Shown in pieces: positions 8,301-16,710 of a stretch of 64,000 nt of DNA. This DNA comes from Peptoclostridium litorale DSM 5388 (GTDB taxonomy: Bacteria > Bacillota > Clostridia > Peptostreptococcales > Peptostreptococcaceae). The stretch spans positions 1 through 64,000 of the forward strand of contig NZ_FSRH01000002.1 of assembly GCF_900141635.1 (NCBI RefSeq), written 5' to 3'. The translations under genes were made by a program, and so were the position numbers. The notes beneath the pieces were generated by a model, which was not told where the DNA came from, made no database searches, and worked only from the letters and a program-made list of their open reading frames with translations. The stretch's first letter is position 1. Every line of letters begins with the position of its first letter.

Positions 8301-11300
8301 AGCATCTTGTGAAAAATATTAATGTCATGTTCTGAAACACCCAAAAATCTTGCTTGGAACTGATTTTTCGTGGCCGAAAGCTGAAATGTCTGAGATATGG
8401 TTTGCTCACTTTTAAAATTCTTTGCAGACTCTATGCATCCTTCGCGGGTCTGTGAAACTCCAAGAATATAAGTGATTTGCACTTTTTGTCTTGCGGGAAT
8501 CATTATTGTCTTTCTAAGGCTCATTATGGGATCAAGTACTCCACCTGTAGTGCCCGTAAGAAGCTGCTTATGCGCACAAGCGTTTTCAAAGCTTTTGCCT
8601 CTTCCAATAAAGTCAGGCCTGCTTGTCTCATACTGAGTTGCTCCTATAACTGAAGCGCCGCATGCCGCAGTGTGAAATGCCCATATTCTTTCGTCTTTTG
8701 AACTTTTAGGTCTTCTTGACGCTAAAATCACTTCACAATCATGCTCAAATTCAGTTTCTACAAATAGCTTTCCAAATGCAGGATGCGAAGTATCCTCACT
8801 GTGAGGTCCAAGAACAGTTTCCATGTAGCTAGTAAGTTCTAAAAATAGACTTTCATCATCTTCGTTGCTTATTGAAAGCCTTCTTACCTCTATGTTTTCA
8901 GTAGGTGATACTGTAACTTCCAAATGAGTTGTCAAGGAGTCTTCATTCCTTATGAATTCTGCCTTTTCTAGGGAAAATCTGGATTCATAGTTACCATGGT
9001 TTTCTGATAGAAGTCCATATGATACGCTCCAAATTTTTGAGCTTTTGATGTTGCGTATAAATATGTGCATTCCGCATTGGTTTGATTCAAACCCCTCTTT
9101 CCATCTTGTAAGCATCAAATTTGAAAATTTACTGTAGCCTTGCCCGCGTTCATTTAAAAGCACTGAATATTTCCCATTTGAAAGAATGTGTACGCACGGC
9201 GGAAATTTCGAAAAGTTTCTTTGGACTTTTGTAAACTCAAAATTTTCCCTCTTTTCTGCTCTCATCGGCTCTGGGGGCATCTTTCTCTTTCTTACTAAAG
9301 ATTTAGCCGGTATTTTTTCTTGAAGGAGTATTTCTGCCGATTTAACAGCAAAATGGCTGTGAAATCTTTTTTGCATTACCATGTCGTTTATAAAATTATC
9401 TATCGCCAAAATTCCCATGCCCTGGTGATGTACCATATATGTCTTTATTACAGCCTTGCTTGTGTCATGTGGAATTCTCGAGATTGTATAGTCAATTGCC
9501 TCAAAAAGCCCATATTCACCAAGAGCTCCTTCATTTAAAAGATATCTTAAATTCTCCAGCGATTTCTTAGGGCTTACAGAAAGCGCAAGAAGAGTTGAAT
9601 ATGGGGATACAACCTTATCTGCCCCAAGCCCTCTTTTTAATGCCAGCTCAGGAATACCGAAAGCCTTGTATTGGTAGTTAAGCTCGGGATCAAACATATA
9701 ATAGGCTGATTCCGACATTCCCCAAGGGATTTTGTTTTTTTTAGCATAATCTATCTGTGAGTTTAGAATAGATTTGTAAGTTTCATCGAGAACTGTATTG
9801 TCAAACTTTCTCATTGCAAGCGTAGGCATAAGGTACTCAAACATTGTTCCTCCCCAGGAGAGAAGGGAAGTATATCTCCCTATAAAAGCAGTTGAGCGGC
9901 TTAACTTTAGCCAATTTTTAGGGCTTATATATCCAAGTGCTATGGCGATATAGCTTGTCTGCCTCGCCTCTGAAGCAAGAAGATCATAATAAGACTTCGT
10001 AAGTGTATTGTTGTCAACATCGTAACCTATTGAAAAGAGTTCTTTTTTCGAGTCATAAAGCTGTGAAAAGTCAGAGGATTTTATTTGATTGTCAATTATT
10101 GCGCAGAGTTTTTTTATTTTCCTTACCATTTCGTCAATCCTTACCTTTGCTGATTTGACCTCGTACTCAAGTTCTGAAAGAAGCCCTAGAACATCTTCAT
10201 CATGAGTATTGCTTCTAAGCTTTAAAATCACAAATATGAGCGTTGTGTAAAAGTCGTGAAGCCCAATAAGCGACATACTGCATTTGGCTTTTCCAAGAAT
10301 TTCACATATTGAACCAACCTCTTTTCCCCTTAGTTTTCCAATTGTTTCAAATGGACTGAAGAATTCTTTCAGCTCCCTTTTGTGCAATTGATTCATCATA
10401 ATAAGCCTTTTTCCCCAAGAAGAATCCTCAAACTCTTTAAAATCCAGCCTTTCAAGAAAAGCTTTCCACTCGACCACTGTAATGTATTCATCTTCTGGCT
10501 TTTTGAGATTATTTAATATGCCTGTGGCATCTTTTTCCATGCATTCGAGAGTATCAACTACTCCATCCACGAATACATTTTCAACAAGAGGCTTTTCAAT
10601 ATACTCTTCAAGGGCCTGTCTTGTACATATGAGGTATGATACAAAGTTGCCGCTATCCACAGTGGATACATATGCAGGCCTTAAAATAGAAAGGCTCCTT
10701 GTATCATACCAATTATAAAGATGCCCCCTCCACTGTTCAAGCTTTCCGACAGCAGCCATTATCTTTTCTATTCTTCTTACCATTTCGCCAGTGGATATAT
10801 ATCCAAAATCTCTTGCAGAAACTGTGGCTGCAATGGAAAGCCCTATATTCGTAGGCGATGTCCTGTGGGCAATTCCCTTTGGAGGATACTCCTGATAGTT
10901 GTCGGGAGGAAGAAAGTTTTCGCGAGAACATGCAAAATCCTCATAGTATGCCCATGTCCTTCTTGCTATTTCTCGCACAAGTCTTATGTCCTTTGGAGGT
11001 ATTTTCTCTTTAGGTTTTCTTTTTTTGCTTATAAAATATGCAACAATTGGCGCAAATGCCCAAAGCACCGCAAATGAAAATGCGTATTTAACATTTTTAG
11101 GTGATATTTTATAAATGAGACTCAAAAATATGCCCGCCAATACAGGCGATGATTTCATTTTAAATATAAAATCATTGAAATTCTCATTTTCAAGCTTTTT
11201 TTCAACCATTGAAATTGGTGTCCACTCAAGTAGATTCTTTTTTGATATCAACAGCCTATATATAGTCTTTGATATCGCATTTAGCATGATGCATGTTTCA

Positions 11301-13882
11301 TACGGAAGGAATACAAGCTTCAAAATAGCCCGCTTAGCCTCAGCCCTTATTCCAAATGTCACTTTGCAGTGAAATCTTCTTATCTTTATTCGCAGCCTGC
11401 CTTCTGCTGTGCAAGTTAAAATTTCTAAAAATAGAGGCAAAAAAATCTCTCCAAGCACCAAAAAAGTCCATATACGCCAATCGCCAGGAAGAACTGTAAA
11501 TCCCAAAACCAATATGGAAAAAAGTGATACTTCAATAAGGCTTCTTCTCAGATTGTCGAAAATTTTCCATTTAGAAACTGTGGAAAGGGGATTTTTTACT
11601 TTTCTACCGAGTTCATCTCTAATACTTGGCATTATCCACTTTGCTATCTGCCAGTCTCCTCTTATCCACCTATGCAGTCTCATTATATATGAAGTATATT
11701 TCAAAGGATAGTCATCAAACAATTCTATGTCACTTGCAAGTCCTGTACTCACAAAATTGCCTTCCAAAAGGTCGTGGCTGAGAATCCTGTTTTCCGGCAA
11801 TAGCGCTGAAAGAATGGAGTGGAATACTTCAAGATCATAAATCCCCTTGCCCACAAATGTACCTTTTCCGAAAAGATCCTGATATACGTTGGATGAAGGA
11901 CATGAATAAGGATCTACCCCTGCATGTCCTGAATACACACTTGAAAAACTAGTTATATTTACGCCTTTTAGATTTATTCCAATATTTGGCTGTATCAGGC
12001 CATACCCTTCAACTACACGTCCGAGCTTTTCATCGAAAAATGGCTTGTTTAGTGGGTGCGATATGGTTCCAATAAGCTTCTTTGCAGCACCTAAAGGAAG
12101 AACAGTATCTGCATCGAGTACTATAATGTATTTTATATTCTTGACAAGACTTCGAGAGCTTCTTGAAATATTAATATGTGTTGTATCATGCTCCCCCATT
12201 AAAAATTTATTAAGCTCAGTTATAGAGCCCCTTTTCCTTTCCCATCCCATCCATTTGCTTTGGCTTTTGTTAAATATCCTTTTCCTTTGAAAGTAAAAGA
12301 ATATGTCTTCACCTTTTGAATATTTTTTGTTGAGCCTTTTTATTCTTTTTTCTACATATTCTATTGTCTGCTTGTCATCTTCAAGAGTCATCTCATTTGC
12401 ATCTTTCGGCTCACCAAGAAGAGCAAAATAAAGATTTTCTTCCCTGTTTGCAATATAATTCGTCTCAATAGAGTCTATAATCTCAGAAGCTCTTTTTTTA
12501 TTTGACAATATTACAGGTGTTGCCACTAGAGTTCTGGAGTTTTCTGTGACTCCCCCCCTGTATTCTATCTTAGGCAAAAATGAAGGGTGCGTTAATAATG
12601 TGTATGCACAGTTTATTATTCTTATGAATATTTCACTCGTAGGTATTAATGTGATTCCCACTGCAAGAAATGAAATAATAATTTTTTTTGAACTGCCATA
12701 TGCATATGCAAAAAAGAATGAACAAGCAAGCACAATAAATATAGTAAGTGGCAATGTATAAAACAAAAATGGATGCTTTGAAATTCCCCAAAAATCTTTT
12801 TTATATCCTAGTTTTTCCAACAGAGTTCCACTCCCATTTCCGACTATGTAATAGCCCACATGGGAGAGTTTGTCCATTCCGGACTCTTTTTCGAGTTTTG
12901 CGCACTCTATAGCTCTTAGCGCGACCTTTGTCTCATTCACACCAATTTTTGCACTCATTCTTTGCAATTTCTTTCTGTAATAGTTTCTTGATTCAAAATC
13001 CATTTCAGAATAAGTGTTGCTTGGATCTTCTCTTAGTATTTTTTCAACTATCGAAAGAGATTCGAATATGTCGTCCCAGTTCCACATCGACATTTCCCCA
13101 AGTGAAGTTATGGCATTACCCATTGAGAGCCTTAAAATTGACTGCTCATTGTGAGCAAGATTGGTCATGTCATCGATAGTTGAATCGTATTCTAGTAACT
13201 TTTCCTCAAGATATGGAACTAGTACATCAAATATTTCAGGTCTTAATCTTATCGTTTTTATCAGGTGTTCAATGTATGAAGGGCTTATTTTAAGACGGTT
13301 GTGCAATTCTTTCCCTACTTTTGAAAGCACAGTTTCAGAAGACAGGGACTTTATTTCTTCAATTTTTTCCCACTCATCTTGTTTTTCATTTAGATCTTCA
13401 CACAAAACACCTATTTTTTCAATAAGGGCTACTTTAAACACAAGGGAAACCAGCCAAAGTTCGCACATATTGAGTATGTTGTTTAGCTGGTATGACTTTA
13501 TAAACTCTATAACAATATCTTCGCTTATGTTTGCATCTGTAGCATCAACAAGCTCAAATGCTATTGAATATATTCTTGGAAAGCCTGCTAAATAATTTTC
13601 ACTAAGAACTCCTATTTCAGAATCTAAATGTGATTTAAGCTGAAAGATAACATGTTCTATATGTTCCTCTATTTTATAAATGTTATCGAGAATCCATTCT
13701 GAACCTGCGAAAAGCGGCATTTGCGTGGATTCTATATTGCTTAACCTGTGGTGAACATCGAGTATTTTGGAATGACTTTCTCTTACTATTTTTTTCATAT
13801 TGCTGAGCTTGTATTTTTTCATATTGAATGAATGCTCTCTTGCCAACGATTGAGCAAGAGTCCTTAAATCTTCATTTTTCAT
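5399..13882 (-). CDS. Cyclic beta-1,2-glucan synthase-like giant membrane enzyme
   Basis: About 2,827 residues; the start is the ATG preceded by GGGAGGCG. The order of parts matches NdvB/Cgs-type enzymes: a helical N-terminus, membrane spans near residues 370-430, a GT84-type transferase with a DAD motif (VLDADTVLP, about 598) and an RLHRWIRGDWQ motif (about 745), further membrane spans (about 795-960), a glycoamylase-like domain (HRTSPTNIGLS, YNWYDT, WGMSESAYY; about 985-1480), then GH94/phosphorylase-type domains ending with GSGDWNDGMN (about 2516). In the family, UDP-glucose is polymerised at the membrane, cyclised, and the chain length trimmed by the phosphorylase domain. It stands alone, without an export gene beside it. 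Whether the product is cyclic or linear glucan cannot be told. Confidence 0.87.
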   Translation of the reverse strand: MKNEDLRTLAQSLAREHSFNMKKYKLSNMKKIVRESHSKILDVHHRLSNIESTQMPLFAGSEWILDNIYKIEEHIEHVIFQLKSHLDSEIGVLSENYLAGFPRIYSIAFELVDATDANISEDIVIEFIKSYQLNNILNMCELWLVSLVFKVALIEKIGVLCEDLNEKQDEWEKIEEIKSLSSETVLSKVGKELHNRLKISPSYIEHLIKTIRLRPEIFDVLVPYLEEKLLEYDSTIDDMTNLAHNEQSILRLSMGNAITSLGEMSMWNWDDIFESLSIVEKILREDPSNTYSEMDFESRNYYRKKLQRMSAKIGVNETKVALRAIECAKLEKESGMDKLSHVGYYIVGNGSGTLLEKLGYKKDFWGISKHPFLFYTLPLTIFIVLACSFFFAYAYGSSKKIIISFLAVGITLIPTSEIFIRIINCAYTLLTHPSFLPKIEYRGGVTENSRTLVATPVILSNKKRASEIIDSIETNYIANREENLYFALLGEPKDANEMTLEDDKQTIEYVEKRIKRLNKKYSKGEDIFFYFQRKRIFNKSQSKWMGWERKRGSITELNKFLMGEHDTTHINISRSSRSLVKNIKYIIVLDADTVLPLGAAKKLIGTISHPLNKPFFDEKLGRVVEGYGLIQPNIGINLKGVNITSFSSVYSGHAGVDPYSCPSSNVYQDLFGKGTFVGKGIYDLEVFHSILSALLPENRILSHDLLEGNFVSTGLASDIELFDDYPLKYTSYIMRLHRWIRGDWQIAKWIMPSIRDELGRKVKNPLSTVSKWKIFDNLRRSLIEVSLFSILVLGFTVLPGDWRIWTFLVLGEIFLPLFLEILTCTAEGRLRIKIRRFHCKVTFGIRAEAKRAILKLVFLPYETCIMLNAISKTIYRLLISKKNLLEWTPISMVEKKLENENFNDFIFKMKSSPVLAGIFLSLIYKISPKNVKYAFSFAVLWAFAPIVAYFISKKRKPKEKIPPKDIRLVREIARRTWAYYEDFACSRENFLPPDNYQEYPPKGIAHRTSPTNIGLSIAATVSARDFGYISTGEMVRRIEKIMAAVGKLEQWRGHLYNWYDTRSLSILRPAYVSTVDSGNFVSYLICTRQALEEYIEKPLVENVFVDGVVDTLECMEKDATGILNNLKKPEDEYITVVEWKAFLERLDFKEFEDSSWGKRLIMMNQLHKRELKEFFSPFETIGKLRGKEVGSICEILGKAKCSMSLIGLHDFYTTLIFVILKLRSNTHDEDVLGLLSELEYEVKSAKVRIDEMVRKIKKLCAIIDNQIKSSDFSQLYDSKKELFSIGYDVDNNTLTKSYYDLLASEARQTSYIAIALGYISPKNWLKLSRSTAFIGRYTSLLSWGGTMFEYLMPTLAMRKFDNTVLDETYKSILNSQIDYAKKNKIPWGMSESAYYMFDPELNYQYKAFGIPELALKRGLGADKVVSPYSTLLALSVSPKKSLENLRYLLNEGALGEYGLFEAIDYTISRIPHDTSKAVIKTYMVHHQGMGILAIDNFINDMVMQKRFHSHFAVKSAEILLQEKIPAKSLVRKRKMPPEPMRAEKRENFEFTKVQRNFSKFPPCVHILSNGKYSVLLNERGQGYSKFSNLMLTRWKEGFESNQCGMHIFIRNIKSSKIWSVSYGLLSENHGNYESRFSLEKAEFIRNEDSLTTHLEVTVSPTENIEVRRLSISNEDDESLFLELTSYMETVLGPHSEDTSHPAFGKLFVETEFEHDCEVILASRRPKSSKDERIWAFHTAACGASVIGATQYETSRPDFIGRGKSFENACAHKQLLTGTTGGVLDPIMSLRKTIMIPARQKVQITYILGVSQTREGCIESAKNFKSEQTISQTFQLSATKNQFQARFLGVSEHDINIFHKMLPHIIYHSPQKRNFSHITVLNSKGQDSLWGYSVSGDYPIVLVRIKDIADIENAKLMLRGRECWRMKGLRIDIIFLDESEISYLGELGKAISDAVSLGVQIHEGIYIINSNSLPPEDKVLFYSVASIVIDCGTSIEKQLVRKSEPTPVSPYVSFEKCSFEKTYKELDIENLEFFNGYGGFTPDGDEYVIMLKSKALTPAPWINVIANEKFGFTVSESGGGCTWARNSKEFRITPWSNDPITDMPGEVIYIRDEDCGKVWCITRSPVPDDCEHIIRHGQGYSIFEKASEGIDASLTLFVPLDEPVKISLLKLKNISGKRRRLSILYYVNPVLSDNTENSHKHIISMMDKDILKVKNPNNYLYPSETAFITSSAKIVSYTADVSEFVGRFNDLSNCNAFKLKKLSGNTGSELDPCCAIQLSVELEENEESEMAILLGSSKDEDIISKLSLKYNEVENAHSELERAKNHWKKLLNKIQVRTPDRSMDIMLNGWIAYQTIACRLFARTAFYQSSGAYGFRDQLQDAANISMLSPFIARKQILLHCRHQFKEGDALHWWHKGDNARGIRSRIADDHLWLVFSVCKYIETSGDHAVLHETVGYVEGDDITEGETENFFSPEYSLEKSTVYEHCKRAIEKSLEFGKHGIPLMGSGDWNDGMNEVGVGGKGESVWLGWFMCHVLKEFSDVAESLGDSEYAEKCSDTALDISNAIEKTSWDGEWYKRAYFDDGTPLGSVENSECSIDSIAQSWAVISRMCDVERAKIALKSLDEHLIDWVNGLALIFQPPFDKGELSPGYIKGYVPGVRENGGQYTHAACWVMHAFSIMGEADKAYELFRMLNPINHSNTLFECNKYKIEPYVVAADVYSNILHRGRGGWSWYTGSAGWLYNVAIEEIIGLKQRGKKLIVDPCIPGEWRKYTIKYIYKSTLYEINVETPYGNSQGNIVLTLDDKPLSSNIIELEDDGEKHIVTAFLN

Positions 13883-13914
13883 AAATACGCCTCCCAAATC
13901 AAGCATATTACACT

Positions 13915-14240
13915 ATAAAATTTTAATAATAACCACCTTTTCTGAAGTACGTTCGGTATTGGTAACAAAGAAGAAGTATTGATATTCCTCGCCTTCGATG
14001 AGCGAAAATTGCATTCTTTCTTTTTCTCATTTATTAAGCTTGGTGAAAAGTTCAGTTGATTCTCTGCCTTCTTCACCCTTAACAAATAGAATAGATGGGT
14101 CCATTACTTGTAACGCAAGTATTGAATACACTTTACCCTTAATCAAATAATTGCAACCAAGAATTCTATAATTTTAATGATTTCTTCATCAAAGCAGCCG
14201 CTGTCCATTCTGAACAGTATTTTTTTACAGCCTTATATGT
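13915..14240 (-). pseudogene. IS1380-family transposase remnant
   Basis: Reading the minus strand across several frames gives FRMDSGCFDEEIIKIIEFL, YLIKGKVYSILALQVMDPSILFVKG, then LIEGEEYQYFFFVTNTERTSEK. The RMDSGxFDEEII and FFFVTN blocks belong to IS1380-type DDE transposases. At least two frameshifts are needed and neither end is present. It is the only content I see in the gap upstream of the giant gene. Confidence 0.6.
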
Positions 14241-14327
14241 TTATTTTAAATCCAGAGTGTATTTTTCTGTTTTTTAATCTTTGTCAATATTTGGTCTATT
14301 CGTAAAAACAACAATTTACGACAAGTA

Positions 14328-14619
14328 TTAGAACGTGTTTGAAAAATAGTTTTTGCATGGTTCCCATCATATGCTAAAATATCATAAAAGCGTATGAAAG
14401 GAATGATAACCATTATGGCACTAAAACGTTATGAATTAACGGATGAAGAATGGAAAAAGATCGAAGATTTACTGCCACCAGAGCGTATAGGCTAAAAAAG
14501 GGGCGAAGTCTGGGCAGATAAGGGATATGATACGGATGCAATTTTTAGGTTTTATTTGTGTTGCTTCCATTCTTTTATGGCTCAAATAGTTAGTTGATCA
14601 TTTTTCAAACACGTTCTAA
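14328..14619 (+). mobile_element. Miniature IS5-family (IS427-like) element
   Basis: A 292-bp element bounded by perfect 20-bp inverted repeats (TTAGAACGTGTTTGAAAAAT at 14328-14347, complement at 14600-14619); TA at each edge may be the target duplication. Inside, an ATG at 14415 opens MALKRYELTDEEWKKIEDLLPPERIG before a stop, and a later stretch reads EVWADKGYDTDAIF, the DKxYD block of the same transposase. The middle and 3' parts of the gene are missing, so this is an internally deleted, non-autonomous copy that an intact relative could move. Confidence 0.78.
14415..14495 (+). pseudogene. Transposase N-terminal stub inside the miniature element
   Basis: 26 codons, MALKRYELTDEEWKKIEDLLPPER, the usual opening of IS5/IS427-group transposases, ending at TAA where the internal deletion joins. 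It contains no catalytic residues. Confidence 0.65.
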
Positions 14620-14624
14620 TTTAA

Positions 14625-14673
14625 ACAGGCATATAAAGCGGCAAGAGGTTCTCTTGCCGCTTTATATGCCTGT
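14625..14673. repeat. Perfect 23-bp inverted repeat hairpin
   Basis: Arms 14625-14647 and 14651-14673 are exact complements around a 3-nt loop (GTT). It starts six bases beyond the miniature element, and its right arm runs into the dispersed repeat at 14659. There is no strong T-run. Confidence 0.75.
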
Positions 14674-14724
14674 AAAACTATCACAACTTTTATATTCTTT
14701 CGCGGAAAATACACCAAGTTCATG
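14659..14724. repeat. 66-bp dispersed repeat, right copy
   Basis: Partner of 5222-5287 at roughly 80% identity, same orientation. It directly precedes the amidohydrolase fragment. Confidence 0.6.
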
Positions 14725-14746
14725 TTTTGTTCCTGTTGCACAATAT

Positions 14747-14887
14747 ATTATAGAGGAAGGATCTTTTGCTGACCTTATAATTGTGGAAGGGAATCCAGTG
14801 GAAGATCTGGACATAATCGCTAATAAAGACAACATGAAGCTGATTATGAAAGATGGTGAAATATATAAAAATATGCTTTTAATGTGA
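14747..14887 (+). pseudogene. Amidohydrolase C-terminal fragment
   Basis: 46 codons reading IIEEGSFADLIIVEGNPVEDLDIIANKDNMKLIMKDGEIYKN. G(S/Y)FADLIVVxGNPxEDI followed by IKLIMKDGxIYKN is the standard end of metal-dependent amidohydrolases of the imidazolonepropionase/prolidase-like group. The metal-binding barrel is absent, and the upstream DNA is the repeat and hairpin, so only the tail of the gene survives. Confidence 0.65.
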
Positions 14888-14945
14888 TTAGAAGGATCCC
14901 TTCAAGGGTCCTTCTGTAAGGCTGTTTCATATGCGTTTTAAATTA

Positions 14946-15381
14946 ACCAAGGAGAATTTTAATTCTTCCTTGGTTAATTTTTTATTTGGCATCTTTATCT
15001 TCCTGCCAAAGTCCGAATACATTGTTTTCGGTGTCGAGGCATACGGCCATATATCCCCAGCTGGGAACAGATGTCTTTCCCTGTATTATTTTCCCTCCTA
15101 AACTTTCAACTTTGAGCATGTATTCGTCTACGGAATCAACTCCCATGAAATTGGTCATCCGCTGCTCACTCTCCATCCTCTTGCCAAGGCCTCCTCCAAC
15201 GCCGGCGTTTCCATCAATATCTTTGCTTTCAAAAAGATAGTATTCCATTTCACCAGGTATGGCTTCGAATTTCCAGTCGAAAAGCTCTTCGTAGAAATTC
15301 TTAGCCCTTTCAGGCTGATCTGCTGCAATGTCAATGTGAACTACAGTAGGCATTCTATTACCCCCTTTATAATCTATTGAA
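14946..15381. repeat. Duplicated VOC segment, right copy
   Basis: About 436 bp partner of 3175-3611, carrying the intact reading frame and the same stem-loop at 14946-14980. Confidence 0.85.
14982..15353 (-). CDS. VOC-family (glyoxalase/bleomycin-resistance-like) protein
   Basis: 123 residues starting MPTVVHIDIAADQPERAKNFYEELFDWKFEAIPGEMEYYLF, the usual opening of single-module VOC proteins (H-x-D, then AxxFYxxLFxW). It ends with VPSWGYMAVCLDTENNVFGLWQ, where the late Glu/Asn and FGLWQ position the second half of the site. Proteins of this size act as dimers. Substrate unknown. The start has a GGGGG site seven bases upstream; an in-frame upstream extension is open but has no coding character. 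It is the intact partner of the broken gene at 3211-3583 and is followed by a stem-loop. Confidence 0.85.
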   Translation of the reverse strand: MPTVVHIDIAADQPERAKNFYEELFDWKFEAIPGEMEYYLFESKDIDGNAGVGGGLGKRMESEQRMTNFMGVDSVDEYMLKVESLGGKIIQGKTSVPSWGYMAVCLDTENNVFGLWQEDKDAK

Positions 15382-15641
15382 GTTAGTAATATGATACCCT
15401 GATAGCTGCAGACGAAAGCAGTTTTTATTATGCTGTGATAAACTGTCGGCGGCTTAATATGCCTATTAGCATTGCAATTCCCCATGTTTTTATCTGGAGG
15501 TGATTATTGTACATATTCATATATTTGACCTTGAAATGGCTTCGTCAATGCTTAAGTCACTACAAATTATAATAAATGATTTAAAAACAGACTTTGTGGA
15601 AATAATGATATAATAAGCAGTTGAAAAGGGAGGCGGGTTGA

Positions 15642-16202
15642 TTGATTACAGGGGAGAAGACCATCATAAGACAACTTGAAGCGGGGGATGAAAAGTATTT
15701 TTATAAATGGAGAAATGATGTAAATGTAATGGGCTACAGTGAACTGAAATACGGATTTTTAATGAGTCTTGATGCGTTCAGGATAGGAATACAAAAATAT
15801 ATCCAGAGCACCGAAATGTTTCCCGAAGAGAAGATGTTCATGATATGCAAAAAACAAGACATGCTGCCGATAGGAGATATAACCTATAGGAATTGGGACA
15901 AGAGAAACAGGTCCGCAGAACTTGGAATTGAAATAGGAGATATGGATGAGCGTAAAAAAGGTTACGGAAAGGATGCTCTTATAAATTTTATAGATTATAT
16001 GTTTAATTTTTTAAACCTAAACAAAGTCGAACTCAAAGCAATTGTAGAAAACGAATATGCAATAAAGCTATACAAGGAGATTGGGTTTACAGAAATAGGC
16101 GTAATAAGGCAAGCTGTCTTTAACAGCAGAAAAGGGAGCTACAGCGACATTTTGTATATGGATATTCTAAAAGGAGAATGGAAATCACAGTTTCCAAAAT
16201 AA
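15642..16202 (+). CDS. GNAT-family N-acetyltransferase (RimJ/RimL-like)
   Basis: 186 residues from a TTG with GGGAGG eight bases ahead. It shows the order of RimJ/RimL-type GNATs: IIRQLEAGDEKYFYKWRND, then GDITYRNWDKRNRSAELGIEIG, the acetyl-CoA loop DERKKGYGKDAL (Q/RxxGxG/A pattern), then NLNKVELKAIVENEYAIKLYKEIGFTEIG. Members acetylate protein N-termini, antibiotics or small amines; no substrate can be assigned. It stands as a single gene between a VOC gene and a convergent membrane-protein gene only 11 bp away. Confidence 0.82.
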   Translation: MITGEKTIIRQLEAGDEKYFYKWRNDVNVMGYSELKYGFLMSLDAFRIGIQKYIQSTEMFPEEKMFMICKKQDMLPIGDITYRNWDKRNRSAELGIEIGDMDERKKGYGKDALINFIDYMFNFLNLNKVELKAIVENEYAIKLYKEIGFTEIGVIRQAVFNSRKGSYSDILYMDILKGEWKSQFPK

Positions 16203-16213
16203 AAAATACCATT

Positions 16214-16567
16214 CTATCTTATTAGCCGTTTATATACATATTCCCCTATCTGAATCAGGACCCCGGCTAGTAAACAGATAATTACGCACTTGCCCATGAA
16301 TGCTACCCCGGACATATCTTCCCAGCCTAATATGGAGTCCATAACCATTACAGTCAAGCCTAAAAATGTCCCTACAAATGAAAGTGTGGATATATAGACG
16401 AGACCTAGGTATGAGGAAACGCAGATTATGAAAGACATCATCAAAAGAAGCCTTATAATGTTATTGTACTCAAATCCAAACGGAGTGAAATTGACGAGAT
16501 TTAGCATTACAGCTATCAATACGAATGCTTTGATCCACCACTCATTGTATCTTGAATTGTCTCTCAT
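16214..16567 (-). CDS. Hypothetical four-span membrane protein
   Basis: 117 residues with hydrophobic stretches WIKAFVLIAVMLNLVNF, IIRLLLMMSFIICVSSYLGLVYI, TLSFVGTFLGLTVMVM and KCVIICLLAGVLIQIG, ending in a basic tail (YVYKRLIR). No motif allows a functional call. It ends 11 bp from the convergent GNAT gene and lies downstream of the DHH gene on the same strand, separated by about 140 bp with no gene. Confidence 0.6.
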   Translation of the reverse strand: MRDNSRYNEWWIKAFVLIAVMLNLVNFTPFGFEYNNIIRLLLMMSFIICVSSYLGLVYISTLSFVGTFLGLTVMVMDSILGWEDMSGVAFMGKCVIICLLAGVLIQIGEYVYKRLIR

Positions 16568-16710
16568 AACCGCTCTACCTCCCGTCTCGATTGATTCTTT
16601 GGGACTGCGTGTGTTAGATTTTTTCAGTAGGGAAGCCCCCTACATATCGGATTATCTCCCGGTCTATGCAAAACACACACTTGAGTCCGCAGTTAGTACA
16701 AAATATCGCT

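Noticed and set aside
14594-14746. N-terminal extension of the amidohydrolase fragment (MIIFQTRSNLNRH...)
   Set aside because: It is a translation of the miniature-element end, the 23-bp hairpin and the dispersed repeat, not protein-coding.
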